This document shows positions 1-10,181 of a stretch of 64,000 nucleotides of DNA, in pieces (position 1 is the first letter of the stretch; each line of letters begins with the position of its first letter). The notes under the pieces were generated by a model that searched no databases, was not told the DNA's origin, and saw only the letters and a list, made by a program, of their open reading frames with translations. Source of the stretch: Chondrus crispus (taxonomy: Eukaryota; Rhodophyta; Florideophyceae; Gigartinales; Gigartinaceae); NCBI RefSeq assembly GCF_000350225.1, contig NW_005179153.1, positions 62,001 through 126,000 of the forward strand. Reading direction: 5' to 3'. Position numbers and translations under genes: made by a program.

Positions 1-1
1 C

Positions 2-592
2 TACGCCGAGCATCCAGGTCCGGTAGACGTTCGTACGCTACCCGTCACCCCCTTCGGCACGCTGGGTCCCCCCGAACCCGGACTCCAGCCGGTACATACG
101 ATGATCCAAGAGTCCAGCGCCGTCGCTGACTATCGTACGTACCGGCTGGATAACACCTCGAGGCTCGTTACCTCGGGTGACACGGAACGGATCGCGAAGT
201 ACGTTCAACGCTGCAGTGGGATCCAACCTACGATGAGGAGCTTTGACGGTACGGACCTGATCCAGCTCCTACCGTTCTTGAAAGATGTCCGGATAACCTT
301 CAACTCGCAACACCTTACCGAAGGTGTTGTGGTACGAGTCCTCGCGCACTTCCTAGAGCGCGACGCGGAGCGCCTGTATACGAGTTATACAATGCGTGGC
401 CTCCGCGCCGGCCAGCTACACGACGACGTGAGCTGGCCGGGGCCCGTGAACCAGTTCCTGAAACGCTACTTAACCGACGACGTGTTAGGTGAAGCGTACG
501 ACGCTGTCGCGACGGCGCGACAGCAATCTCACGAAACGGAGAGCACGTCTGCAAACCGGCTCGAAACTGCCGCGTTCCGGTGCACGGCAGTG
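2..592 (+). pseudogene. Outer (family O) gag, N-terminal part
   Basis: Reading frame 2 is open from the window edge, so the start lies outside; the ATG at 101 is internal. The protein carries a capsid-like block beginning with the motif DYRTYRL and continuing through FDGTDLIQLLPFLKD. It is clearly related to the gag at 29115-31208, which has DYRTYRLEN and FGGQDPIAVLGFLARF. The frame is cut at codon AV by the solo LTR at 593-1560. Removing that LTR and one CAGTG copy restores TAVFSEQ, which parallels GTVFSDRR in the second gag. The role by family is the structural capsid protein of a gypsy element. Related gags in oomycete, fungal or algal elements would be the search target. Confidence in gag identity is good; it rests on paired homology inside the window and the CCHC knuckle further along. 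Confidence 0.8.
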
Positions 593-1560
593 TGTACTGC
601 AATACGCACCTGAAAAGGGGGGTGAAAAGAAAGGAAAATATTTGGATATGAAAAGTAGTCCGGGTTGGGGGACACACGTATGAATAATTGCACAGTTTTA
701 ATTTCTAATTATTTTATTTTATTTAGTTAATTAGTTAGCATTAATTTTGCTGACATTAGATTAGATTTAGGATCTAGCGCCGCGAGCTACTGTAGTGGCT
801 CCGGCGGGGCGATATATACCTTAGCCCTCTGACCACCAAGTCAGTAAAGGTAACCCGAGTTGCCAGAGTCTGATATCGCCTTGGTTGAAGTCCGTGTTTT
901 ACAAGACATTCCCTTTAACTACAGATTACTTTATCCATTGCGCTCGGGGGTCCCCTTTTTCCTTACCAATTTTCCTTTACTTCCCTATCCTAATTTCCCT
1001 TAATCTTGAGTTGGTCCCACCTTGTAGGATTGCGATCCGCAACGTGACGTCATTTGCCATCGGGCTTTTGTGTTGGTGCACCAGTGGTGCTTTTCTCAGT
1101 GTTCGTTCCATCGGAATCTGGTTGCGACCGATCCGTTGTTGGTACTTTGCTATCGGGCAGTACGACGGTGTAGCGCTGCTACGTTTTCTTCTTTTGCCGA
1201 CGGGCTACTTTGCGACGTCCCCGTCGAAGACCTTATCAAGGGTATAAGGTGTACAAGGCGCTCTTCGAGCATTGGATTTACGACCCATCGGACCGGGTTT
1301 ACCTAAACACCCCTCCGAACTCGTCGAGCAGTTGCCTTTACAAGTCTCTACCACCATTTACCGATCCCGGGCTGGGCCCTTCTCTTTGCCCCCCCCCTAT
1401 CAGGGATCCGAGCTACTGCGGGCCGCAAACCGGCTTAAAGAGGACAGGGAGCTTCGAACACTCCGTAGCGCTGTGCCGTTGGCAGTTGTTGTTTTTGTTG
1501 CTGTTGTTTGTGTTGGACCGTCGGACCTTGGTCTCTGCCTGACAGGCACATTGCACTACA
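593..1560 (+). repeat. Solo LTR, family A, inserted in outer gag
   Basis: A 968 bp LTR starting TGTACTGCAATACGC and ending CATTGCACTACA, flanked by the 5 bp direct repeat CAGTG (588-592 and 1561-1565). No internal region is attached, so it is a solo LTR left by LTR-LTR recombination. It contains the family-A promoter layout: a CACGTG palindrome near the start, a TATATA box at 813-818 and a CT-rich stretch. The long open frame inside it (roughly 1210-1540) is LTR sequence, not a gene. Confidence 0.93.
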
Positions 1561-1565
1561 CAGTG

Positions 1566-2329
1566 TTCTCCGAACAGTCCCCGGCGCACTACTTCGTGCG
1601 GGGACTTGCTCCTGCGACCCGTGCCGCAGTCTCCGAGACTGTTCAGAGGCTCCCGAGCCGCCAGAAGACCGATCTTCCAACCATCCGCCGTATCGCCACG
1701 GCGGAAGGCACGACGTACCGCGCTCGCCGCGGTTTACCCCTGCCGGATTCGAAACCGGCAGGGAGGGCTGGCAGGAATACGACGTCCGCCGCAATAAGTT
1801 CGCCCGCTTCGACCCTCCACATCGGGGAGGATGAGTGGCAGGCCGACCCTGTCGTCATTAGGCAAGGAGCAGGACCCGTGGGGGGACGAACCCCCTCACC
1901 GATGTCGACCGGAACGACATCGAGTTACGCAACCGCCTTCGCAGCCACCCCAAGAGTGGCAAGGGTTACGGATCCCCGGGTCGCAGAGCTCGACATCTCG
2001 AGTCGAGATGCAGGAGCCGAAGCCCCTCGCGTACCCCTCCTCACCGATGAGGAGGCGCATCATGCGGCGACCTTCGCCTCAACGGATGGCAGCGCATACG
2101 TGTGCTGGCTATGCCATACGTACGGACACGCCATGTACGCGTGCCCGTTCCTGTCGCCGGAACAACGGATGTTCACGGCGTACAGGAACTACCGCTACAA
2201 GATGGAGACGCGCCCCGGAGCCCGTAATCTCCTCCGGCAGTCGGTCGGCGAGGGCCGTCCCCCGCGTCAAGGTTTCCAGAATCGTTCGGGTGGGGGCGCA
2301 CGCTTCGCCCCACGCGGAGGCGGATATCG
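1566..2329 (+). pseudogene. Outer (family O) gag, middle part with zinc knuckle
   Basis: Continuation of the gag frame after the solo LTR, reading FSEQSPAHYFVRGLAPATRA. A CCHC zinc knuckle, C-X2-C-X4-H-X4-C (CWLCHTYGHAMYAC), lies near 2110-2150, followed by an Arg/Gly-rich tail (GGGARFAPRGGGYR). The knuckle is the RNA-binding nucleocapsid part of gag. The frame stops being gag at 2329, where element 1 is inserted; it resumes at 19479 with RNELDRRDR once the TATCG duplication is removed. The translated run extending to about 2738 beyond this point is family-A LTR sequence read by chance. Confidence 0.88.
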
Positions 2330-3364
2330 TGTAGTGCAATGTGCCTGGTGTAGTGCAATGTGCCTGGCAGGCCCCGAGCACAGTCCGACGGTCAAACAAA
2401 AAGAAGAAAAACAACAACAGCAACAACCACTGCCAACGGCACGCGCTACGGAGCGTTCGAGACTCCCTTTCCCCTCGTGTGGGCTTGCGGCCCACGGTAG
2501 CTCAACTCCGACGGGGGGGTTAAGAAAAGATGCCCGGACCGAGAGGATAATGGTAGTAGAGGCTTGTGAAGATTTGAGTGCTCGACGAGTGCGGGTTGGG
2601 CTTGTCTACGAGAACGTAACCGCAGTTCGCTGGGTTGTAAGGCCAATGCTCGACAAGCGTCTTCAGCACCTTGGGAATAATTCAAGGTCTTCGACGGGGG
2701 CTTGTTCAGCACTACCCGACGGGATCGTAACCGTGTAGCAACGCTACTACCGACGTGTTGCCCGATGGCTAAAAACACCCTCAACAGCGCGATCGCGATC
2801 GCGGTAGGTAGTACCAACTCTGTCTTATACAGTAAGACCTTCGACGGAGGCGTCGTTACAACAGCCTTCCCACGGAACTTGAAACAGTAGCAGCGCTACA
2901 CAACGTGTTGCCCGATGGCTAAAACACCTACACCGGATCGGTCGCAACCGACTCCGATGGAACCAACACAATTAAGGGAAAAATAGAGGTAGAGATAGAA
3001 AAGGATAGGGAAATAAAGGAAAAAGGAAGTGGACCCCCGAGTGCTGAAGGATGCCGTAGGCTTAGGTAAAAGGGAGCGTCTTGGAAGAGACGGACTTCGA
3101 CCAAGGCGGCATTCAACTCCCAGCAACTCGGGTTGTCTTTATTGACTTGGTCGGACAAAGGGCTAAGTTATATAGAGCCCCGCCGGGGCGGGTACAGTAG
3201 CTCCCGCCTCTAGATTCTAGATCTAATTAGTAAATAATTAAAATAATTAAAATAATCGTGCGCTTCGTCGCACACGTGTGTCCCCCCAAACCCGGACTAC
3301 AGTATCCAATCTTTTTTCTTTTTCAAATCTTTTCGCTCCCTTTTTAGGTGCGTATTGCACTACA
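2330..3364 (-). repeat. 3' LTR of element 1
   Basis: Family-A LTR in reverse orientation, ending (on the + strand) in GCGTATTGCACTACA. It closely matches the LTR at 18465-19473 apart from scattered substitutions. The outer terminus is duplicated in tandem: a 19 bp end unit occurs at 2330-2348 and again at 2349-2367. TATA box (reverse of TTATATA) at 3168-3174. A TTTATT (AATAAA on the element strand) sits about 30 bases from it and may be the polyadenylation signal. Confidence 0.93.
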
Positions 3365-3376
3365 TATCCCCCTTCT
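3365..3376 (-). other. Polypurine tract of element 1
   Basis: On the element strand the sequence AGAAGGGGGATA directly abuts the TG of the 3' LTR. This is where plus-strand DNA priming occurs in LTR elements. The same purine run recurs at 27059-27070 and, as GGAAGGGGAATA, at 45529-45540. It shows that the neighbouring antisense ORF is inside the element. Confidence 0.8.
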
Positions 3377-3489
3377 GAGCGCCCTTGCGCAACGCCCAGC
3401 CATGGTATAATCTCCTGCCGCTGCTGACCGTGTTTCCCAATCGTCAATCACTCTGCGCGGCGTTCTAGCAAGGGTAAGACGAAAATACC

Positions 3490-6400
3490 ATGCTTCCTTC
3501 TCCGTCGGAACACTCGGACGATAGTGCCACCCGTAGACGTCCGGGTGTGGGCTTTCCTCGCAAGTCCGAAGTGCCCCGGGGTCTTCCTTCCATACCCCGT
3601 CTACCCCCTGTTACCAACCCTACCGAGCCGGCCTTCCATCCGGGCTACCATTCCTCTTGGGTAGCCCGCCGTCATCCTTCGCTCGAGGAGCTGCAGAACA
3701 AAACCATGCGCGATAACGCAGCCCTGTTTGCTTCTGCTCAATGGTTCTCCTCTGTGGGCGTCCGCCACCTTGACGGCATCAAAAATAATTTTGCCGATGA
3801 CGCGGGCATGTTGCCCGGTAACCTCCTTTTGCAGGCCATTCACACCTTTGACTGGCGCACCCGCATCGCTATACCCACCTCCATCCTACGTCACTCCTCC
3901 CCGCGCGGTCGCTCTTCCTTATCCCTGCGCTTCATGGACGCTGTGCTCACTCGGATCGAGATTCCTATGGCCGACGTCCTCATACCTTCATGTTACCACT
4001 GCGACTCTTGGCAATGTCGTACGGAGGGGGAACGACTCTACCTCGAAAACCTCATCGACTGCACCTTCGGTGACCCCGTGTGCGAGGCGGACCGACTGTG
4101 GCGCACCCGACGCACCGTTACGACCGACGCCATGTTTTGGACCCAAGCCATTCTTCCCACAAACTTTCGCCATACGAAGCGCGGAGATATTTTCTTTTTC
4201 CAAAATACTGTACGTTTTGAACGTCGGGTCCGATCCGACATTGGGTACTTCGTGGCGTACCAGATGATTGAGGCCCGTGAAATTTCCAGACAGCACTACA
4301 CCAATCGATACCAACGAACCCCTTCCTGGTGGAGTCAATACGAGGTATGTCAGGGTTTTATTGAAAATAGACGACCACATGCTGTTATCTGAAAAGGTCA
4401 AAATCGAGTGACACGTGTACATGACTGCACGGTCCGGGCGCTCTTACCCATATCACGACATGACACGTGTAAAATCCCAGATTTTGGGATTCCGGGGACG
4501 AAAGTGGCCTCTCGGAGGGTCATGCAAATTTGCATAGTTTTGCCAAGTGGAACCTTGGCCCGTAGCACTATAGACTACACAGGAAATACTGCAATTCTAT
4601 TGGCCGTCAGGTCTAATGCTGCAAATCTATTGGTCGAGCGTTGTCCACGTGTGCGTCATTGGCCTTGTGATGTACTTTAAATGGCCTGTATATGCCATAA
4701 TTACGTTGTTTTGGGGGTTTCAAGTGGTTTGCCATGGTTGTAATGGGTAATTGCATGGGGCCCCCGGGCGGGACACATGTATGCCGTGTACACATGTACA
4801 CGTCGCCAGGTGGATTCGTGTACGTACACATGTACACGCATCCAGGTGTATGCACATGAGGGTTTACAGTTTTACAGTGTCAGACTGTTTGCGATCCTGC
4901 GCGTGTCCGAGTACAGTACATGTGAATCAAAAGTACAACAAGTACTTCTCGCGAGAGGAATAGAGTTGTGCGATTATTCTGTGTACGCGTCACGCTGTAT
5001 GCGAGTCTTGCGTGAGCACGCGCCGTTGCACTGTGCTGTCGTCATGGTGCGCCGTTGGATGCAAGTTCATGACAGTACTCGTGTGATTTACATGTATTCT
5101 CATGTGAGTTGTGTAGAAAGTCTGGATGCACATTGTTATAACTTGCCATAACTGTCTGACAGTGCTTGGCGAAATTAGTAAGGTGAGAAACAAGGATACG
5201 TAGGGCGATTGTGATATGAAAGACGTTTGCGTTGTTGGAAATAGACAAGTGCCAAGTTGTTCGTTGCACAACAATGAAGTCTGGCATGACTGGATGCAGA
5301 TTAGTAAGGTGTGAAACAGTTGCATGCATAGGGCCATGGTTTACAGTCATTTGGAATGTGTAGAAATAGTTGTAAGCTAATAGTTACGAATCGATTCGTA
5401 AGGTGGAAATCGAACAGTATGGTCGGGCCACAAGAGGACAGCGCTTGGTCGCGCATAGTAGAGTATGGTTTACTGGGAGTCGGAGTAGAGCGATAGTGTA
5501 GCACTCGAAGTGTATAAGTATCGCAGGAAAACGGCTTCAAAGTAAACCTTAGAACCAACTCCTTCACTCACACACATCAACCTGCCTTCCTTCTTTCCCT
5601 TGCCCCTCCGAACCTACCATTAGGTTTCTGGGCTGAGTTAGGACCCATCCTGACATATTACGGCAGCCATTTACGCGATCCGCAGCACGGGCTGTGGACT
5701 GTGTTTCTCACGGAGTGGTGCGTGAAAGTCGCCGCCACCCCCCTGTGGGAAGTTTTCGACTGTTGGCGCCTGTGGCACCTCCCTTCGAAACTCCACGAAC
5801 AGATGCGTCTCCTCGATTTTTCTGTCCCCCTTGGCGGGTCCGATGTGGACCGTGAAGTGCACGCCCTCCTCGACATGATCGAGACCGTAGCGTGGGATTG
5901 CGTTCCTCCACAAAATTCGCCTCGGTCCTTTTCACGCCAGCGACCCTCTTTTTCCCCTGGTAGAAATCATCCAGCTGCCTGCGACTTCGTCTGGATCAAC
6001 CCCTGGTCCTCCTCCCTCTGTTCTGCCTGGGAGGCCCAGATGAGCCGCCGTTTCGGAAATCAACCACCAATCCCCAACGCAGTCACTGTTTTGGACGCGG
6101 ATCCTCGAGAGCCTGAGATGTGCTCTCGACCTTCTGCTCCAAGTTCCCCTCTCCCTGCACCGGTCCGTCCCTCCCCGTCTGAGGCCCCTGTGTGCGTCGT
6201 ACTTCCTCCCACGAGCTCGGCGGAAACCTTGTCGCTTCGAGTCGTGTCTTCCTCCGAAGTGAATCCAACCTCACTTCCTGCTTCCCGTTCACGCGAGGGA
6301 CAGCTCGTCACACCCACCCCAACCTTGCCATTGCCGTCATGTACGGCACCCGTGGGCTTGACACGTCCTCAGACTCCTCCGCGCGTCGAGCCTCCTCCTG

Positions 6401-6690
6401 CAAGCTGCTCGACGGGAACCATTTCAATCCGGGGAGCACCACCGTCGGCCGGGGATCCGACCCCACGTCCGGCTTCCCCTTCACCTGAGGGTCCGCTCCT
6501 CGCCCCTACCTCGGTCCCTCCACCATCCACAATTCCCAAAGAAAATACCTCTTCTGCCGCCGTTTACCATCGCCTTCTCATGGCTCATGGTGTAGAGAGA
6601 GAAGCTCTCCAGGGGGCGTCCCCAGAAGACTTGCGAGTTCTAGCTCGGCTTGTCACCTCCCTTCCAAAGGGAAAATCCCTTGGGGCATAG
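3490..6690 (+). pseudogene. Antisense ORF (aORF-A) of element 1, interrupted by an insertion
   Basis: Coding parts are 3490-4358 and 5628-6690, joined in frame (VCQGF then WAELGP) when the 1.26 kb insertion and one GGTTT copy are removed. The joined protein is about 640 residues and matches the intact 650-residue copy at 43465-45417 along its length. Conserved pieces are LPSIPRLP near the N-terminus, the DDAGMLPG region, RSDIGYFVAYQMIEAREISR, PSWWSQYEVCQGF and RPSFSPGR. A Pro/Ser-rich segment follows, then a C-terminal block with GASPEDLRVLARLVTSLPKGK. No signal peptide, nuclease or polymerase motif is visible. It is on the strand opposite to gag-pol, between pol and the 3' LTR, with its start about 125 bases from the LTR. 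Function unknown; by position it may be an accessory or regulatory protein. The start ATG at 3490 is chosen because the other copy also begins M-(L/F)-P-S. Confidence 0.8.
4359..5622. mobile_element. Unclassified 1.26 kb insertion in aORF-A
   Basis: Interrupts the antisense ORF exactly, flanked by GGTTT on both sides (4354-4358 and 5623-5627). It is absent from the homologous copy at 43465-45417. It has no recognisable coding region, no gypsy LTR ends and no clear terminal inverted repeats. It includes short repeated runs built on ACATGTACAC (about 4780-4860). The right half is AT-richer than the surrounding elements and resembles non-coding DNA. It could be a solo LTR of an unrelated family, a non-autonomous transposon, or another integrated element. 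Confidence 0.65.
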
Positions 6691-9600
6691 TCTCGTTGAG
6701 ACGGCGGCCACAGCACTTCCTTGCGACTTTTCCTTCTTTTCCCATCCTGCCCGCATGATAGTCGACTAGTGACTTTATCGTACGACCTTTGGGCGATAAA
6801 AAGAACCCACTGGCGAATCCCCTGTTATTTTCAACTTCCCCCTCTTCTTTTTCTGCGTGCCGTCACTGCGGTCGTACCCCTCTTTTCACCAACTTCGTCC
6901 TCTTTTGCATTTTCAATTTTCCCTTCCCTGATTCCCCTATGTTTCCTTCTCTTCAATCCCTCCTCTTTATCCTTGGCAATTTTCCTCCCTCTTTTCATGT
7001 GCCCTGACTCTTCTTAACGAGGGAGGCAACGTGCGTGGTTACAGCATCTCCGACTTCCTCCTTTCTTTTGACCTCTTCTTGCCGTCGGCAGGGGCGTGGC
7101 GGTCCCACACAACTTTTCTAGTCGCTCTCCCCCCTTTTTGTTCGGCCGTCTACGAGACGTCATCAATGATCGCACTTTCAGTTGCCCCGTTGCCCGTTTG
7201 GAGATTCCTCATCAAGGAAATACAGTCCCCCCTAGAGTCTCTGAGGCGGTTCGCTTTTCTTTCCTCCTCTTCATTTGTCAATTTCCCCCAATTTCCTGCG
7301 CATTCTCTTTCTCCTATCCTCGATGTGCGTCTTCCCTTTCCTCCTCTTTTGTGGTTTACCTCCTCTTTTTGTCTCTCCCTTTTTACCTCTCCAAATTCCT
7401 CACTTATTTCCTCTTTTCGGCGCATCGAGCAGCCCTCGGTTTCCCAATCCCTCGAAAACTGACATTCTGACAATGATCATCGCTACCATGACTGCCTACA
7501 ACTTTTCTCTGTTGTAGTTGCCGGTTCGACTCAGTTCCCCTGTACGCCTTTAGTGGCATTCGCCATTTCCGCGACCTTCCGTTTCATTGCTGTCCGTTTT
7601 TTAGTTCCTCGATCGGAAGCCCTTTCCCCTGTTCACATTTCATGCCATAAATATTGAACCGACGACGGAAGCTCCGCAGGGAAACCTCTGCTCTCCCGAC
7701 TCCGGCGGGGTCAAGAACCCGGTTCATTCACACGTAGGTTCTACCCTCTCTCTCTTTGAAAACATCCCTTACGTGCAGACTCAGATTCGCGGCGCAATAG
7801 GTGTGGAGACGTCAATTTCGTTGCCCGTGATCTCGTTCTGGGCGTCCCTCTTACTGTTAGATTGCTACCTGAGGTAGCGGACGGTGTTCTGACGGCGATT
7901 CGTAACTAGTTGAGGTGGCGACGAGGATTCCTCGTACACGCCCGGTCATAAGTATTACGATTAGTTGATCGCATCGCGATGAGCGGCCATCTTGATCCTG
8001 TCTCGGATCATGGATTTAGATGGTATCCCGGGGTTCACGGCGACCCCATTCTCACATAGTGTCATCCGCTTGGTCGCCTAACTTGGCGATTTCGTCCTTG
8101 CTGTCGGGCGAGCTGCCCTCGCTCTGTCATCAGGGACACGGGGCGGCGCGTGTAGCCTGTAGGTCGTGAAAACCAGTTAACAACTCGCGTGCGAGGCCAT
8201 CGGCGAAGTCACTTAGCGTACCGGCGGTCCGAAAATGACGGGCGAAACTCTTCGCTATGCGCGTACAGCACGCGCTCGCTCGGGAGCACTTCCCGAAATT
8301 CGCTTGAATAGGACTTCGTCCTTTCCCTTCTCCTTGAATGTCATTCTCCTCGAAGTACGTTCGTGATCATCATGATTAAGCGATCACAGTGATGGCTGGT
8401 TCCCTGTGGGCGAGAGGGGGAGGGGGTCGTAGTCCAGATCTTCCCCTGTTCTCGCATTGTGATATGTCGTGGGATCGGCGGCTGTGGCTCATGCCAACAA
8501 ACCGGCGTGATTTCTTGCGGTGACTAGGGTTCTCCTTAATTTCGTTAATATTTTCAAACGATGCTTGACACCTCCGTTCTCGAGTGTTGGCATGCAGTGT
8601 GCTCATGCTCCCAAGTCAAACTGGTTTCTCAGATCTCAACGGCCTGAGGTCGTCCTGTGCATACGAGACGTCCCCGTTCTTCCGTGTTCTCCCCGATTTC
8701 CTCAATAAGCAATGCATTCCAGGTTTCGTCAAGTGCTGAACTAAAATCTTTCAAACGTTTCCTCTTATGATGTATAAACCTTCGTCTCCTTTCGTAGGAA
8801 ATCATATTAATGAAGGAAGGCCTCATGCGCTGATCTGCCTCTCAATCCCATCTCATCACCGTTCTGTTCTTCCCTCAGATGAGGGGTCCCAGGATTAATT
8901 CTCGTTGCCGACGGTACGTGGCCATTATTCATGGAGTCTGTACTCAAGGACGTCAGAGTTTTCCCGACGGGTCACCGCGCAGACGCGCTTGCATTCAACC
9001 CCTATTGACAGAGGAGAAATGGGAGTACAGAAAAATACAACTGTGGTAGGGTAAGATCGATGATCCTATCGCGGACTGGCTGATGCGTCGCCCGGCTCGG
9101 GGGCCTTCCGCTCGGCAAAGGGAAAAAAAATAAAAAAGTAAAGAGAATCGTCACGATAGTAAATTCATGTACAAGGTCGGAGGGCATTCTTCATGATCTC
9201 CGACGTATCCTTCCACGACACGGACCATACTGTCCGCTTGGTGCTCATCGGGTCTTGTACGACCCTCGCTCGTCCTTCGCGCCTCGTTGCGCGCATCCCC
9301 ACGGGGGGGCTTCTTCTCCGTTCTCAATGGAACGCCTTGCTTTGAATCTTGGGTCTACTGTAGAGTTCCCCTTCTCTTTCGCGTGGCGATAGCCTCCTTC
9401 TTGGACCTTGTAGGTTCTTGTGATCGACCCCCGCAGTGCGGGGTCGTCTCCTTGACAACACAAAAAATAATAATAACTAAAACAGAACAATAACGAAACA
9501 GAAAAGAGGAAAAGAAAAGAAAATAAACAAACAAAGAAACGACAGAGTTGAAGAGAAATCATGATGGGTAAGTGCTAAGTAGATCGTTCTGGAAAATGGG

Positions 9601-10181
9601 ACCGGTTGTGAGCGTCGACGTCGGTCACCGCGGGGTGAATTCGTAGCTACGTTCTTCTAAGGGTGGTCCCTCTGGACGGGTCTTCGTGCTCGTCGAGCAT
9701 GGGCAGTGTGTTAGCAGTGAGTGTGACGATCGGCTTCGTGTGAGGTCGGGTGGGGCTTAGCTGCGGGGCGACTTAGAATAGTTATGTCGCCTACTGTGGC
9801 AAACGATCACCACTTCGCGTGCGTACGGCAGCTGCAGTAAATTTTCCTGCTTTTGATTATAATTTCACAGCATGGCTGGAATCAACTTCTCACTTGTGTC
9901 GCCTGTTCAGCGGTTTGTTGTCGACACGCATATATATATTTTGATTTCATCATCCCCCACGCGGGAGGACCGTCCGTTCGAAACGTCATTTCTCGTGCGT
10001 ACCGTGATGAGGCGTGTGTGTTTTTCGAGAGGCTCAATGCCTCATCCAAGGATACAGTCTCGCTTCTCTGCCTTGCTCTCCTTTCCTTCAAACTCCTTAT
10101 TTGCGAACCTCGTAGATGCGTTCCTTCCTCAAAGTTCTGACCTCTCTGTTGTCTCTAACCTACTAATTCTATTTGCGATGG
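6691..10181. other. Non-coding tail of element 1 between antisense ORF and pol
   Basis: About 3.5 kb with no convincing gene. 6720-7520 is strongly CT-rich on the + strand. Near 9400-9580 a GGGGTCGT segment is followed by an A-rich tract and then GGTAAGT. This arrangement is seen again in element 3 (50100-50165 and 50720-50830) and, reversed and weaker, in element 2 (about 39050-39140). The strong GGTAAGT looks like a 5' splice site on the aORF strand. The region separates the two convergent reading frames and may hold their transcript ends. Small ORFs here do not repeat between copies and are not annotated. Confidence 0.6.

Noticed and set aside
4408..5567. ORFs of 60-125 codons inside the 1.26 kb insertion
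   Set aside because: Low-complexity, repeat-driven translation on both strands with no recognisable domain.
3365..6690. aORF-A as an ordinary host gene beside an LTR
   Set aside because: The matching TATCG duplications lie outside it, polypurine tracts sit between it and the LTR, and it recurs in the same place in several elements.
6721..7520. Phe/Ser/Leu-rich ORFs in the element tail that look like membrane proteins
   Set aside because: They are translations of a CT-rich tract; several frames give the same kind of peptide.
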